Below, in pieces: positions 26,159 through 35,047 of a stretch of 64,000 bases of DNA. A program made the position numbers and the translations under genes. The notes beneath the pieces were generated by a model. It did not search any database, had not been told where the DNA came from, and was given only the letters and a program-made list of their open reading frames with translations. The stretch is from Lichtheimia corymbifera B2541 (Eukaryota > Mucoromycota > Mucoromycetes > Mucorales > Lichtheimiaceae): positions 1 through 64,000 of the forward strand of contig JNEU01001054.1 of assembly GCA_000697475.1 (NCBI GenBank), given 5' to 3'. Within the stretch, counting starts at the first letter, position 1, and the number at the start of each line of letters is the position of its first letter.

Positions 26159-27040
26159 TCATCTATCGAGAGAGCGAGCACAAAGAAAAGGACTGGTTGG
26201 ATCCGGATGTTCACCAACATTCTTTAAGATCCAGTGGTAATTGTCACAGAGACCAATGTAATCAACAATGGCTTCGCCAATCTGGTAGTTCGCCAATCCA
26301 CTCGACCAACCATCAAGGCGGATCACCTGACAGCAAAGCTCATCCGGAGCTCCATCGATACGACGATACTCATCTATGAATCATAGTTAATGGATGAATA
26401 CAATCAGCCGTACTGTGACACTTACCTTGCTGGATGAGCTCATACGTATTCAAGGGGTATTCTCACCCCAGATCGTTAAAATCGATCTTGTTCTCCTCGG
26501 TACATAATAACAACCAATACCACAATGGCATGCATCAAACAATTAGCCCATACAATCCTTTTTAATCCAGTAACAATATACCAATCGAGGAGTACGCTTG
26601 TCCCTGCAGGTGAGGCATGTCTTGTAGGAGACCATCGAGAATTTTGGGGTCTACGGCCGTTTTTTGTTGTTTTTCTTTTGTATACGGCTGTGCAGCTGTT
26701 GCGTGTCTGAGCACTCATTTTTGGTGAGGCAGGTGGTGAGGCAGGTGGTGGTGATGGTGTTGGTGATCGATGTGCACGTAGCTTTTTTACTAATGGCAAT
26801 TGAGATCGGCGGACAGGAATGGCGGAAGGACGCTGTCTTTTGCTACTCGAAGGTAGTGCTGGTGACAAGGATTCGGTTGCAGGTGCTGTGGTCGCTATAG
26901 CTGGTGTTGTTCGGTCGTTACGAGGCATCCTGATAGCCCACGAAAAGCTCAAAAGGTCTATCGGTCTTGCAAGAGGTACAGAAAACCTTTCCAGTTCTAC
27001 CTTCGAGATTGACACGGTTGTGAGGGATTCTGCTCGACAT
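26159..27040 (-). pseudogene. Probable broken or unresolved zinc-binding protein gene
   Basis: Coding-like segments run right to left in changing frames. From the ATG at 27040: MSSRIPHNRVNLEGRTGKVF, then a CX2C pair (FCTSCKTDRPFELF). Next is a Ser/Pro-rich frame around 26920-26700 (SPTPSPPPASPPASP), then a second CX2C pair (SYKTCLTCRDKR) near 26615. Near 26485 come ENKIDFNDLG, an in-frame TGA, and EYPLNTYELIQQ. After a clear intron (26431 to about 26371) the last exon reads DEYRRIDGAPDELCC onward and stops at 26161. Paired CX2C...KTCX2CR proteins are common hypothetical proteins in early-diverging fungi; I recall no function. Either several introns escape me or the gene is inactivated; the TGA favours decay. 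Confidence 0.5.
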
Positions 27041-27666
27041 GATGGTGTCCACCAAAGGTCTCATGACTTGATTGCGAGAATGTTTCTACAAGCAAAAGCG
27101 TTGGGACTGGGAGCACTGAGATGTGGCGTTGTTTGTCCTTGTTGTTGGCGTTCACTCGAGCAGAAGAAGCAGGATGAAGAGATTTCGACACACCATACAA
27201 CGCGTTTTCTCAACCGATTGTCTCCTCTGATCTACTCTGCTGGCGCTGATGTCGACTGCTGAACCGGACACAACCGAAAAGTATGTGAGAGAAATAGAAC
27301 AAAGAGTTTGAAAATAAAGCACGTCGGAGGAGTGATATACTTGGCAACCATGTCAACCAAAAGGATCATTATATTTGCTCCTTTTATTACTGTATAATGA
27401 TAGATATTCATTCATCAGACTTAAATAAAAATTCTAGTACTTCTTAAGTTCTATTCTATCTTTTCCACTTTGGACATGGCTAAAGGCAAACTCCTTATCA
27501 TAAGCAATCGTTGTATAGCAAACGCGTGTGTAGAAGATCGATCGAAATTGACAAAAAAAGTCCGCTTCCGCTCCTGTGACTTTGATTTTTCCCCTGTTTG
27601 TACCACGATCACCTTCCATATATGAGAATTTAGTGTAATATATATCACCGCGCGCGTGAAAAAACA
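27041..27666. other. Intergenic upstream of the broken gene
   Basis: About 630 bp between the possible start at 27040 and the left LTR. Plus-strand frames here are incidental. A short (cg)n step (ccgcgcgcgtg) lies at 27648-27658, close to the LTR boundary. No gene seen. Confidence 0.45.
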
Positions 27667-27967
27667 TGAGACGTAGGGCAGTACGTGCGTAGAGAGGTTG
27701 TCAAAGAAAATCCAAATAAAGTAATCACAAGGGGTCTTTTCAATCGTCCGGTTCAATCAATAAGCAATCGCAACTGCTTCACTCAAACAAGCTCAAATTC
27801 AAAGATTCAAAGACAAAAGACAAGGGTTTATAAAATATTTTCCATGGCTATTCTAAATACACTTCCTCAGACAAACGAGTGGTTGACAATGACAGGGTTT
27901 CAGTTATCCAAATCCAGCGAATATATAAGGCAGTTGAGAGGCTGACTACCCCACCACGGCCGTGTCA
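27667..27967 (-). repeat. 3' LTR
   Basis: 301 bp, identical by eye to 30141-30441. On the plus strand it starts tgagacgtag and ends ggccgtgtca. It contains a TATA-like tataaaatat near 27829, on the plus strand. Confidence 0.95.
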
Positions 27968-27968
27968 T

Positions 27969-27981
27969 GCTCCCCCTCTCA
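27969..27981 (-). other. Polypurine tract
   Basis: On the minus strand the run GAGAGGGGGAGCA directly abuts the LTR TG, the position and composition expected of a plus-strand DNA primer. Confidence 0.8.
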
Positions 27982-27993
27982 GCCGAACAACTG

Positions 27994-30012
27994 TCATCGA
28001 TCCAAACGTTGCCGTTCAATGAATGCTTGTAATTGCTTATCCGCTCTTTGTGCCACAACATCAGGTACCAGCTTGTCACGCGACTTCCAACTCTTCAATT
28101 GATCACCATGCACAGCTCCATCCAATCGTTTTCCACCAGGTCCCTGTAACCAGTAAGTGCCATGTCCATTGACTCGTATAACAATCATAGGCCCAATCCA
28201 GCGATTAGCCAGCTTGTGGGGTTTGTATTTATCCATCATCAGCACCTGGTCACCAACTTGGAAACGCTTTTTCACCACATGTCGATCATAACGCTCCTTA
28301 CGCTGCTGCTGCTTATGCTGTGTCCGTTGTCGAGAAAGTTCACGATGTTCTTGCATAATCCCATTGATAACCTTGACCCGACTTGTAATCTCATCCGCCA
28401 AACGACCTTCAATATAATCCTTCCTTGGCTCAGGCCACGTTGCTGGTGTCCTTATATCGTATCCATAAAGCAACATTGCTGGGCTAAATCCTGTTGCATC
28501 ATTCGGGGTGCTTCGTATTGCGAGTACAGTGGCTGCCAAACATTCATCCCATTGCTGCAACATGTCTTGATCCTGCGATATCTTGGATAATACCTCAACC
28601 ACCGTTTGATTCATCCTTTCACAAAGTCCATTCACTTGCGGTCGAAATGCTGTTGTCGTAAGTGGCTTACATCCCATCCACTTCAAAAATGAATGTACAT
28701 AATCCGACTTGAAGTTTGCACCACGATCCGTCAAGATATAAGAGGGGACACCAAAGTCTTTCACCACACAATTGAACAAGAATGCTGCTGTCGTCTGCTC
28801 ACTGATATTCGGTACAGCTGCCACCACTGGCCACCTTGTTAAATAGTCGACTGCCACAAGCAAATAGCGGTTACCATTCTTGCTGGGAGGATTGATAGGT
28901 CCAACAGCGTCACAGCCGATCATATAAAAAGGGCGGGATGGTGTAGGAATAGGATGTGCCTCTTCATGCCTCACGTGTCTCCTTCTTGCTCTCAGCTGGC
29001 ATTGTTCACAAGCTTCAACATACTCACGGACCCTGTCGTACAATTGATAACCTTCATACTGCAACCGCATTCGACGCCACGTGTTATTGATACCCATGTG
29101 CCCCTCCCGATGCACCTTCTTGATCGTCTCCATAACATTGCCTGAATGCAATACTTCTTGTCCACCACGTTCATTACACTGATAGGCCTTGTGTCCAACT
29201 TGTCCGCAGTTAAAACATGTCAATGAATATCCACCACCATATCCATAGCCACCTCGATTGCCACCGCCAACTTGTCGATTCAGCTTTTCCATGAGATTAA
29301 TCTCCAAACGATTGAACTTGTCATTCATCTCATTCAAAGCCTTATCGAAACTGCTAATGCTGCCGACTTCAGAACCACGATCCGATGCTGCCATCATCAC
29401 CGTACTCTTGCCACTGTTTGTGCTTGTTGAAGATCCACCACCAACTTCAGGAGCACGCTTGTACTTGATACGTAATGACTCTTCCTTCTTTGCGGCATCC
29501 ACAGCTTCAGCGTATGTTTCGGGCTCCTCTCTTTCGACCTCGAAGCCAACATCATCCTTGAGTGCCTTGCATAAAAGATCGATCTTCATCCTCTCATCCT
29601 TTAATGCCAAACGTTGAAACAATGCCTGTTGAGCTTCAACCAATTCAGCCACGCTTTCACCATCCTTCTGCTTGCGAGATTCCAAACGTCGCCACCAATC
29701 TCTCTTGATCGACTTGCTTGCATATCTCTCCGTAAACTTCTCCTCGAACACCTCCCATGTATCGACATCATCTTCATGTTCGGCCCACCAATCGCCTGCT
29801 GATCCTTTCAAGTGAGAACCAGCTACAAGAAGAATGCTGCTATCCGAGATGCCACCACGTCGCAATCGCTTGATACTCCTTAGCCAACCCATAGGATCCT
29901 CATCAGCCTTGCCATAAAAATGCTCAGGCTTGGCCAACAATGATCGCAACAATTCAGCTTCGAGATTTCTGCCTCTAGGGGCCAGAAGACCATGGTTTTC
30001 TTGATTCGTCAT
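27994..30012 (-). CDS. Gag-integrase fusion polyprotein
   Basis: Intact 672-aa frame. Residues 1-250 are a Gag capsid-like region (WLRSIKRLRRGG; GDWWAEH; WEVFEEKFTERY), followed by a Gly-rich linker and a CCHC knuckle CX2CX4HX4C at 266-279. Within 25 residues the integrase zinc-binding domain begins: H301, H305, C335 and C338. The DDE core follows, with D368 (GCDAVGP), D429 (LTDRGANFKS) and E465 (NGLCERMNQT). A GPY/F-type module near 610-650 (NRWIGPMIVIRVNGHGTYWL) closes the integrase. Protease, RT and RNase H, which normally separate knuckle and integrase, are absent with no frame loss. The fusion could be a parasitic deletion derivative or a protein kept for its own sake. Confidence 0.93.
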   Translation of the reverse strand: MTNQENHGLLAPRGRNLEAELLRSLLAKPEHFYGKADEDPMGWLRSIKRLRRGGISDSSILLVAGSHLKGSAGDWWAEHEDDVDTWEVFEEKFTERYASKSIKRDWWRRLESRKQKDGESVAELVEAQQALFQRLALKDERMKIDLLCKALKDDVGFEVEREEPETYAEAVDAAKKEESLRIKYKRAPEVGGGSSTSTNSGKSTVMMAASDRGSEVGSISSFDKALNEMNDKFNRLEINLMEKLNRQVGGGNRGGYGYGGGYSLTCFNCGQVGHKAYQCNERGGQEVLHSGNVMETIKKVHREGHMGINNTWRRMRLQYEGYQLYDRVREYVEACEQCQLRARRRHVRHEEAHPIPTPSRPFYMIGCDAVGPINPPSKNGNRYLLVAVDYLTRWPVVAAVPNISEQTTAAFLFNCVVKDFGVPSYILTDRGANFKSDYVHSFLKWMGCKPLTTTAFRPQVNGLCERMNQTVVEVLSKISQDQDMLQQWDECLAATVLAIRSTPNDATGFSPAMLLYGYDIRTPATWPEPRKDYIEGRLADEITSRVKVINGIMQEHRELSRQRTQHKQQQRKERYDRHVVKKRFQVGDQVLMMDKYKPHKLANRWIGPMIVIRVNGHGTYWLQGPGGKRLDGAVHGDQLKSWKSRDKLVPDVVAQRADKQLQAFIERQRLDR

Positions 30013-30118
30013 GTCGATAAGTCGATGGATGGATGATTTATCGAATGGATGAACGTGTGTTGTTGGGGATGTGAGTTGTTATAAAAATCTGCCGTAACGA
30101 ATGTATGATAAAATGTTT

Positions 30119-30136
30119 CGCCCAGCTTCTCCACCA
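30119..30136 (-). other. Primer-binding site for tRNA-Ala(AGC)
   Basis: The plus strand reads as the last 15 bases of the mature tRNA-Ala at 30506-30520 followed by CCA, so the minus strand is an exact 18-nt complement of the charged-end sequence. It lies four bases inside the 5' LTR, as expected. Confidence 0.92.
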
Positions 30137-30140
30137 AAAA

Positions 30141-30441
30141 TGAGACGTAGGGCAGTACGTGCGTAGAGAGGTTGTCAAAGAAAATCCAAATAAAGTAATC
30201 ACAAGGGGTCTTTTCAATCGTCCGGTTCAATCAATAAGCAATCGCAACTGCTTCACTCAAACAAGCTCAAATTCAAAGATTCAAAGACAAAAGACAAGGG
30301 TTTATAAAATATTTTCCATGGCTATTCTAAATACACTTCCTCAGACAAACGAGTGGTTGACAATGACAGGGTTTCAGTTATCCAAATCCAGCGAATATAT
30401 AAGGCAGTTGAGAGGCTGACTACCCCACCACGGCCGTGTCA
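30141..30441 (-). repeat. 5' LTR
   Basis: 301 bp, identical by eye to 27667-27967. Its outer end is at 30441, six bases before the tRNA-Ala gene. Confidence 0.95.
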
Positions 30442-30447
30442 AATCAA

Positions 30448-30520
30448 GGGGATGTAGCTCAAATGGTAGAGCGCTCGCTTAGCATGCGAGAGGTACTGGG
30501 ATCGACGCCCAGCTTCTCCA
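30448..30520 (+). tRNA. tRNA-Ala, anticodon AGC
   Basis: A 73-base cloverleaf without intron. The acceptor stem GGGGATG pairs with CTTCTCC and includes the G3:U70 wobble that identifies alanine tRNAs (one U:U mismatch lower in the stem). The D arm is GCTC/GAGC, the anticodon stem CTCGC/GCGAG with loop TTAGCAT (anticodon AGC), the T arm CTGGG/CCCAG, and the discriminator is A73. The box A-like (TAGCTCAAATGG) and box B-like (GGGATCGACGCCC) promoters are internal. The first T run able to terminate Pol III is near 30572. Confidence 0.95.
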
Positions 30521-30521
30521 A

Positions 30522-30565
30522 ATTCGATCACTTTCTGATCGAATGATCCAACATGGGGATCATTC
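30522..30565. repeat. Two overlapping perfect hairpins after the tRNA
   Basis: 30522-30530 and 30536-30544 form a perfect 9-bp stem with a 5-nt loop. 30541-30549 and 30557-30565 form a second perfect 9-bp stem with a 7-nt loop. They share four bases, so only one can form at a time. Both precede the first Pol III terminator-like T run and would be in the tRNA trailer. Confidence 0.7.
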
Positions 30566-31215
30566 GGTTCATTTTTGTTTTGTTTGTCATGGTCACGTGA
30601 CTTTTAACTTGATCCTTAATCATGTATCTCTTTTTTTTTTTGGCTGATGGTACGCAACAACAGCACCGTTCTTATCTGCACGAGTGTGTGATTTGGTGGA
30701 TGCATAAAATTATAAGATAGGCGCGTTTGATGGCCCACACATTGAAATGATTGATTGACATATACCCATGTTCTCCTCTCCTCTTCTAACTTCTACAATA
30801 TATCAGCTGTCGATAGTGCATGCCTTTAAATCTAATATTGTAAGGCGGTAAACACATTTATCAGCCCAATCAATCATGACCTTCTTTTTGCTTGACCACA
30901 ACTCCCACGCCCATGCACAAATATAAACAAGGATGTTGTCCCCAACATCGCTACACACACCTCTTTCGTCTTTTTGATTGCCCATATATACCGCCGACAA
31001 AAGGCCATCGCTGGTAAGTGTCAAATGTCAAAGGGAGCCATTAAGTGATGGACCACATATACCTCATGTATTGATCTTTGCTGCACATGCATAGTTTTTT
31101 CATTCCTTTATTGCTCGTTGTTGTCTTGTGGTGTATGATCCAGTTGTCTGGTCGAAATTCATGGTATGTGTGATTAATCATTTTACACTTTCCTTTCTTC
31201 GATTTGTATATTGAT
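30566..31215. other. Intergenic
   Basis: About 650 bp. It holds T runs at 30572-30576 and 30630-30641, and otherwise no gene. Coding-like sequence of the recombinase remnant may start slightly before 31216 (frame reading FDLYID). Confidence 0.45.
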
Positions 31216-32914
31216 ATGAGTTTGCGTAGCAAGGCATCTCGAAAGAGCCCGATGGCACAGCACTTCGTGCTGCTACAAGGAGCAGAAGGCAATCCCAGTC
31301 TGATTAAGGTTGAGCCCGCCACAGTCAATCATATTGAACAAGCCTTCTCGACTCTCAACAAAAAGGCGTGATTGCCCCGTAAGTAGAGTAATAACAATGG
31401 ATCGATAAATAGTGACTAATAATCAACATACATAGCGCAAGCAACAATATATTCGTTACGCCGAGGCCTCATTTCTGCTGCGAGAGATGCGGGACTCGAT
31501 GATCATGCGTTAAATCGCGTGGCCGGTCACTCGGACAAGGCGAATACCGTTTTCAAACATTACACCAGATGGGATCATGGCCAAACTCCTTCTGGGCCAA
31601 GCAACTCCATACTTTCTGAGAAGAGAGTTGATCGAGGCTTCAAGACAAGCTGGTATGGACGACCATGATGTCCGACGTGTAGCAAGCCAATCTCATCTTG
31701 CGAATACAGTATTCAAGGCATACACCGATCGTGGAGGCAATATCAATATGGCCAAGTTATTGTTGGAGCAAATCATTCAACGAGAGCTTGGACACCAAAT
31801 ATTGGATATCACCATACGAATATCGTCTGGAGAAGATTTACTGAGACTCACTCCTTCAGAGTTGTTGAAGAAGATCAAGGAGGACCCTATCTACATGGAA
31901 CTTGAAAAGAAGGCGGCCGAACAAACTGATCCACACAAGAAGATGATCGCTTTGGCGAAAAGAAAGAGCTTTCTTGATACCAAAAGAAGGGCGACAAACA
32001 AGGCCAAGCGACAGCAAATTTTCTCACGATTGGAAAGCGAGTACGAGATCGATGAGCATGGTCAAAGACAAAAACCTGACTGGTCCCGGAACGACACACA
32101 TTCAAACCCGTCCACTTCAGCAACGTCTACGTCAACCCCTACAACACCATCATCCTCGTCTCCTCGATCATTGAACGACAAGAGATTCTTATTCATCAAG
32201 AGTTTGATCAATAAGAGCCAAGAGCTCCCATCGGGATTACGCTGTCCAGATTGCACTTCAACATTTGCTGGAAAATACGAATTGATCAAGCATATGTACA
32301 ACAGCAAGATCCCCAGACATTGGCCTGATTCCAAGAAAGGTTCTAGAAGTGGAGCGCACTCGAATGAACGGACGTGGTTGGCGGAACATGGAGAGATGAT
32401 CGCTGGATCAAGTTTATAAGAGGCCTTATCAAGAAAAGCGAAGAGCTACCGAAGCAGATACACTGTCCAGATTGCAACGGACGCTTTGGTGGCAAGGTTG
32501 ACCTAATTAGACATATGTGGAGAAGCAAAGTTTCAAGAAACTGGCCTGGCTCCAACAAGGGAGCACGTAGTGGATCCCACACCAATGAGAAGAGGTGGCT
32601 CCAAGAAAACGGCGAGTTGATACCTGGGAATAAGCGTCGCTGTACTGTCGATGGATGTGGACAACGGTTAGTATTATATTTGTTTTATATTTGTTTTGGT
32701 TGTCAGCAATCTAACTCGCGGAATCAATAGGGGCTTCACCACAATCAATGCCTTAATTCAACACTATGAGTCCAATCCCGACACCCATTCACCACCACCG
32801 GCAGAAGAGGACCCCCCCGCTGAGGTAAAGGAATGGATCCAAAACTGGCTGTCCACACAATACAACTACACCGTTACTATCGAAGAAGTCAACCGAATCG
32901 TATCAACAGCATGA
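31216..32914 (+). pseudogene. Degenerate tyrosine-recombinase-like gene with C2H2-type modules
   Basis: A first segment (31216-31370) ends KK-A with an in-frame TGA just before a GTAAGT donor at 31380. After acceptor catag (31436) the frame reads QATIYSLRRGLISAARDAGL, then VAGHSDKANTVFKHY. This has the Arg box, the GHS box and the terminal Tyr spacing of tyrosine recombinases, as in Cryptons. A +1 frameshift at about 31575 follows. A second, diverged copy (QATPYFLRRELIEASRQAGM, ANTVFKAYT) opens a 280-aa frame, 31577-32419, without the GHS His. It ends in a C2H2-type module (CPDC...ELIKHM). A second C2H2 copy (32400-32666, CPDC...DLIRHM) is in another frame, then an intron (32667-32730) and a third finger. 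I recognise no intact enzyme. Confidence 0.65.
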
Positions 32915-33322
32915 TCGAGTATCACAATGGATTTACAACTGAGGTGTCGTGTATGGTTGTTGGTGATATAAGAATTAGTACACCCCTTCTCCCTTTAAGA
33001 TGATGCTTGATGCTGCTAGAGCATGTAAAAGAGCAAGACAAATAAAGAGGAACATTGTCATTAAAGATACAACAGAGATTATCATACTGAGGAAAGGTGA
33101 TAGGAATGAGCATGCTCGCGATAACCAAGAAGCGAACACTATCCTCAAGCTGTGCCTACCAATTCTCTCATAATGATCGATGTCTCAATGTTAGCGAGTC
33201 GTGTCAAATGACATATGGAAGGGGTATCACAATTGACGGAGTAGGTGGTGATATTGCATGAGTTCAGCCACTAAGTTTCTCGGCGCCGCTTCATCCCGCA
33301 TATCTTTTTCCTCGATCGATCA
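32915..33322. other. Short intergenic upstream of NUFIP
   Basis: About 400 bp between the recombinase remnant and the NUFIP start codon; presumably the NUFIP promoter. No motif recognised. Confidence 0.5.
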
Positions 33323-34857
33323 ATGGCACATCAGCAATGGCAAGGTAGCCGTTCATACTATCCAGCTTGGAGCGATCAATACAACAATCAGCAGCAGCAA
33401 CCCTATCTGTATAGCCATTCACAGCAAGATCAGTATGACCCGTCATATCCTTACTATTATCCCTCACAACAACAGCACGTACAAGAGCAGTATCCTTATA
33501 CACCGACAAGCTCACAGCAACCACGCCATGCTTCAGTGATCCATCGACTCCATGAACAAACACAACAACAGCAGGCTCTTGGAGCACTCGCTGCAGCTTC
33601 CATTACAAGCGCATTGCAAGGTGGCCAACATAACAGCACCATGTGGTACTCGCACCAACAGCCAGCTCAGACTTATACCCAACAACAGCAACAACATTAT
33701 CCACCACAACGTGCTATGGTTGCTTACAACGATCTTGAACCTTCACCTGCACCTTCACCTCCACGTCCTCAAGGGTATGTTTATCAAATGGAAGGTTGTT
33801 GTACTTAGAGGGTGTCTCACCAATCTCGAATCATGCAGGTCGTTTTGCTGTAATCGATGGTACCGAACGCAGGCTGCAAAGGAACAGCATGAACGCAACC
33901 ATATCCAATGCACAATGTGCACCTTTTCGGGGATCAAAGCTGTGATGGATGAACACATGGAGGTTGAGCATGGGCAGATACCACCTGAAGGAAGTTTGAG
34001 GAAAAAGTAAGTACATCAAAAGATATGTCATCAGACGATCGATCGTATCTAAACGGCTTTGCAGAAACAAGCCTGATGGTATTGTACCACCCAATGCACC
34101 CAAGATTACTACACCCGAGGAATTGGCAGCATGGATCGAAGCACGAAAACGGAATTGGCCAACCAAAGCAAACATTGAACGCAAGGTAAGGATCAGATCG
34201 TTTCGTATAAACGAGTACTAAATGTCATTGCCATAGCAACGAGAACAAGCGGATCGTGCTGCACGTGGTCAACTCCCCAAAGAAAGCGACAAAAAGAGGA
34301 AGCGCAAGGATGATGGAAATGTTGACAGCAACAAGGTTCCCAAAATGGAAAGCATGAATGTATTGGGTGCTTATGGATCTGATGACGACGACGATGATGA
34401 TGGCGAGAGTGATAGCGACGCCAGTGTGGACATTGAACGTGATGCCGTGACAGCCAAGGATCCCACATCCATGGGCAAGATTGCTCTTCCTAGTGAACAT
34501 AAACCACGTTCAGGACCAAGGTGCCGATTCTTTGCTCGAGGAAATTGCAGGCATGGAAACAAGTGTCGTTATGTCCATGAAAAGCCAACAGTAAGTTTCA
34601 ATTTGAAAAGAAAGGATATGGAATGAGTGATTCACCTCAATACAGCAGCAACAGAATACAAAACGCTCTCAGCCAACTCCCATGGAAGAAAAACGACCCA
34701 ACTTGTTACGGATGGTAAGCTCAAGGGACAAGGTTGATGAAGAAACATCGCTGATACCTCTTTTTAGCTTCTTGCCAAGGAGATCAAAGAAGAGCAGAAT
34801 ATCATTTTACAATGCTTCCGTCATATAGTTGATAACCAGTTTTTTGGTCGTTCTTAA
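33323..34857 (+). CDS. NUFIP-like box C/D snoRNP assembly factor
   Basis: Six exons: 33323-33774, 33839-34006, 34065-34185, 34237-34590, 34646-34714, 34768-34857; 417 aa. The N-terminal 150 residues are Gln/Tyr/Pro-rich. A C2H2-like region follows (FCCNRWYRTQAAKEQHERNH, then CTMCTFSGIKAVMDEHMEVEH). The NUFIP signature comes next: KITTPEELAAWIEARKRNWPT, the conserved peptide that binds Snu13/15.5K. A nuclear-type KKRKRK run and an acidic Asp/Ser stretch precede a CCCH finger CX7CX5CX3H (CRFFARGNCRHGNKCRYVH), the arrangement also seen in plant NUFIP. The C-terminal helix LLRMLLAKEIKEEQNIILQC may bind Hit1/ZNHIT3. Its yeast counterpart is Rsa1. It converges with chitin synthase, stops 190 bp apart. 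Confidence 0.9.
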
Positions 34858-35047
34858 TTTCAATGTGTATAAAAAACTTCAGAGATAATATTTTAAAAAA
34901 AGTGGTTGTATTATACAGTTGGTTGGTTTGCATTGGTAAGATATATCCTATACAAAAAGGCAGGGAAGGGAAGGAAAAGAGAGATGAACAGCATTACGTA
35001 CAAATAAAGAGTGAAAGGCAAGATATAGAATGAAACAACAGGCTTTT

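Larger units (their letters stand above)
27667..30441 (-). mobile_element. Young Ty3/Gypsy-type LTR retrotransposon, internally deleted
   Basis: A 2775-bp element with two 301-bp LTRs that I read as identical, each TG...CA on the minus strand. Just inside the right (5') LTR is an 18-nt primer-binding site for tRNA-Ala, and just inside the left (3') LTR is a polypurine tract. The only ORF is Gag fused to integrase, with no protease, reverse transcriptase or RNase H, so it must depend on another element for reverse transcription. The flanking pentamers are aaaca (left) and aatca (right), a target duplication with one mismatch or none at all. It ends six bases before a tRNA-Ala gene. Identical LTRs mean the insertion is recent. 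Confidence 0.93.
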
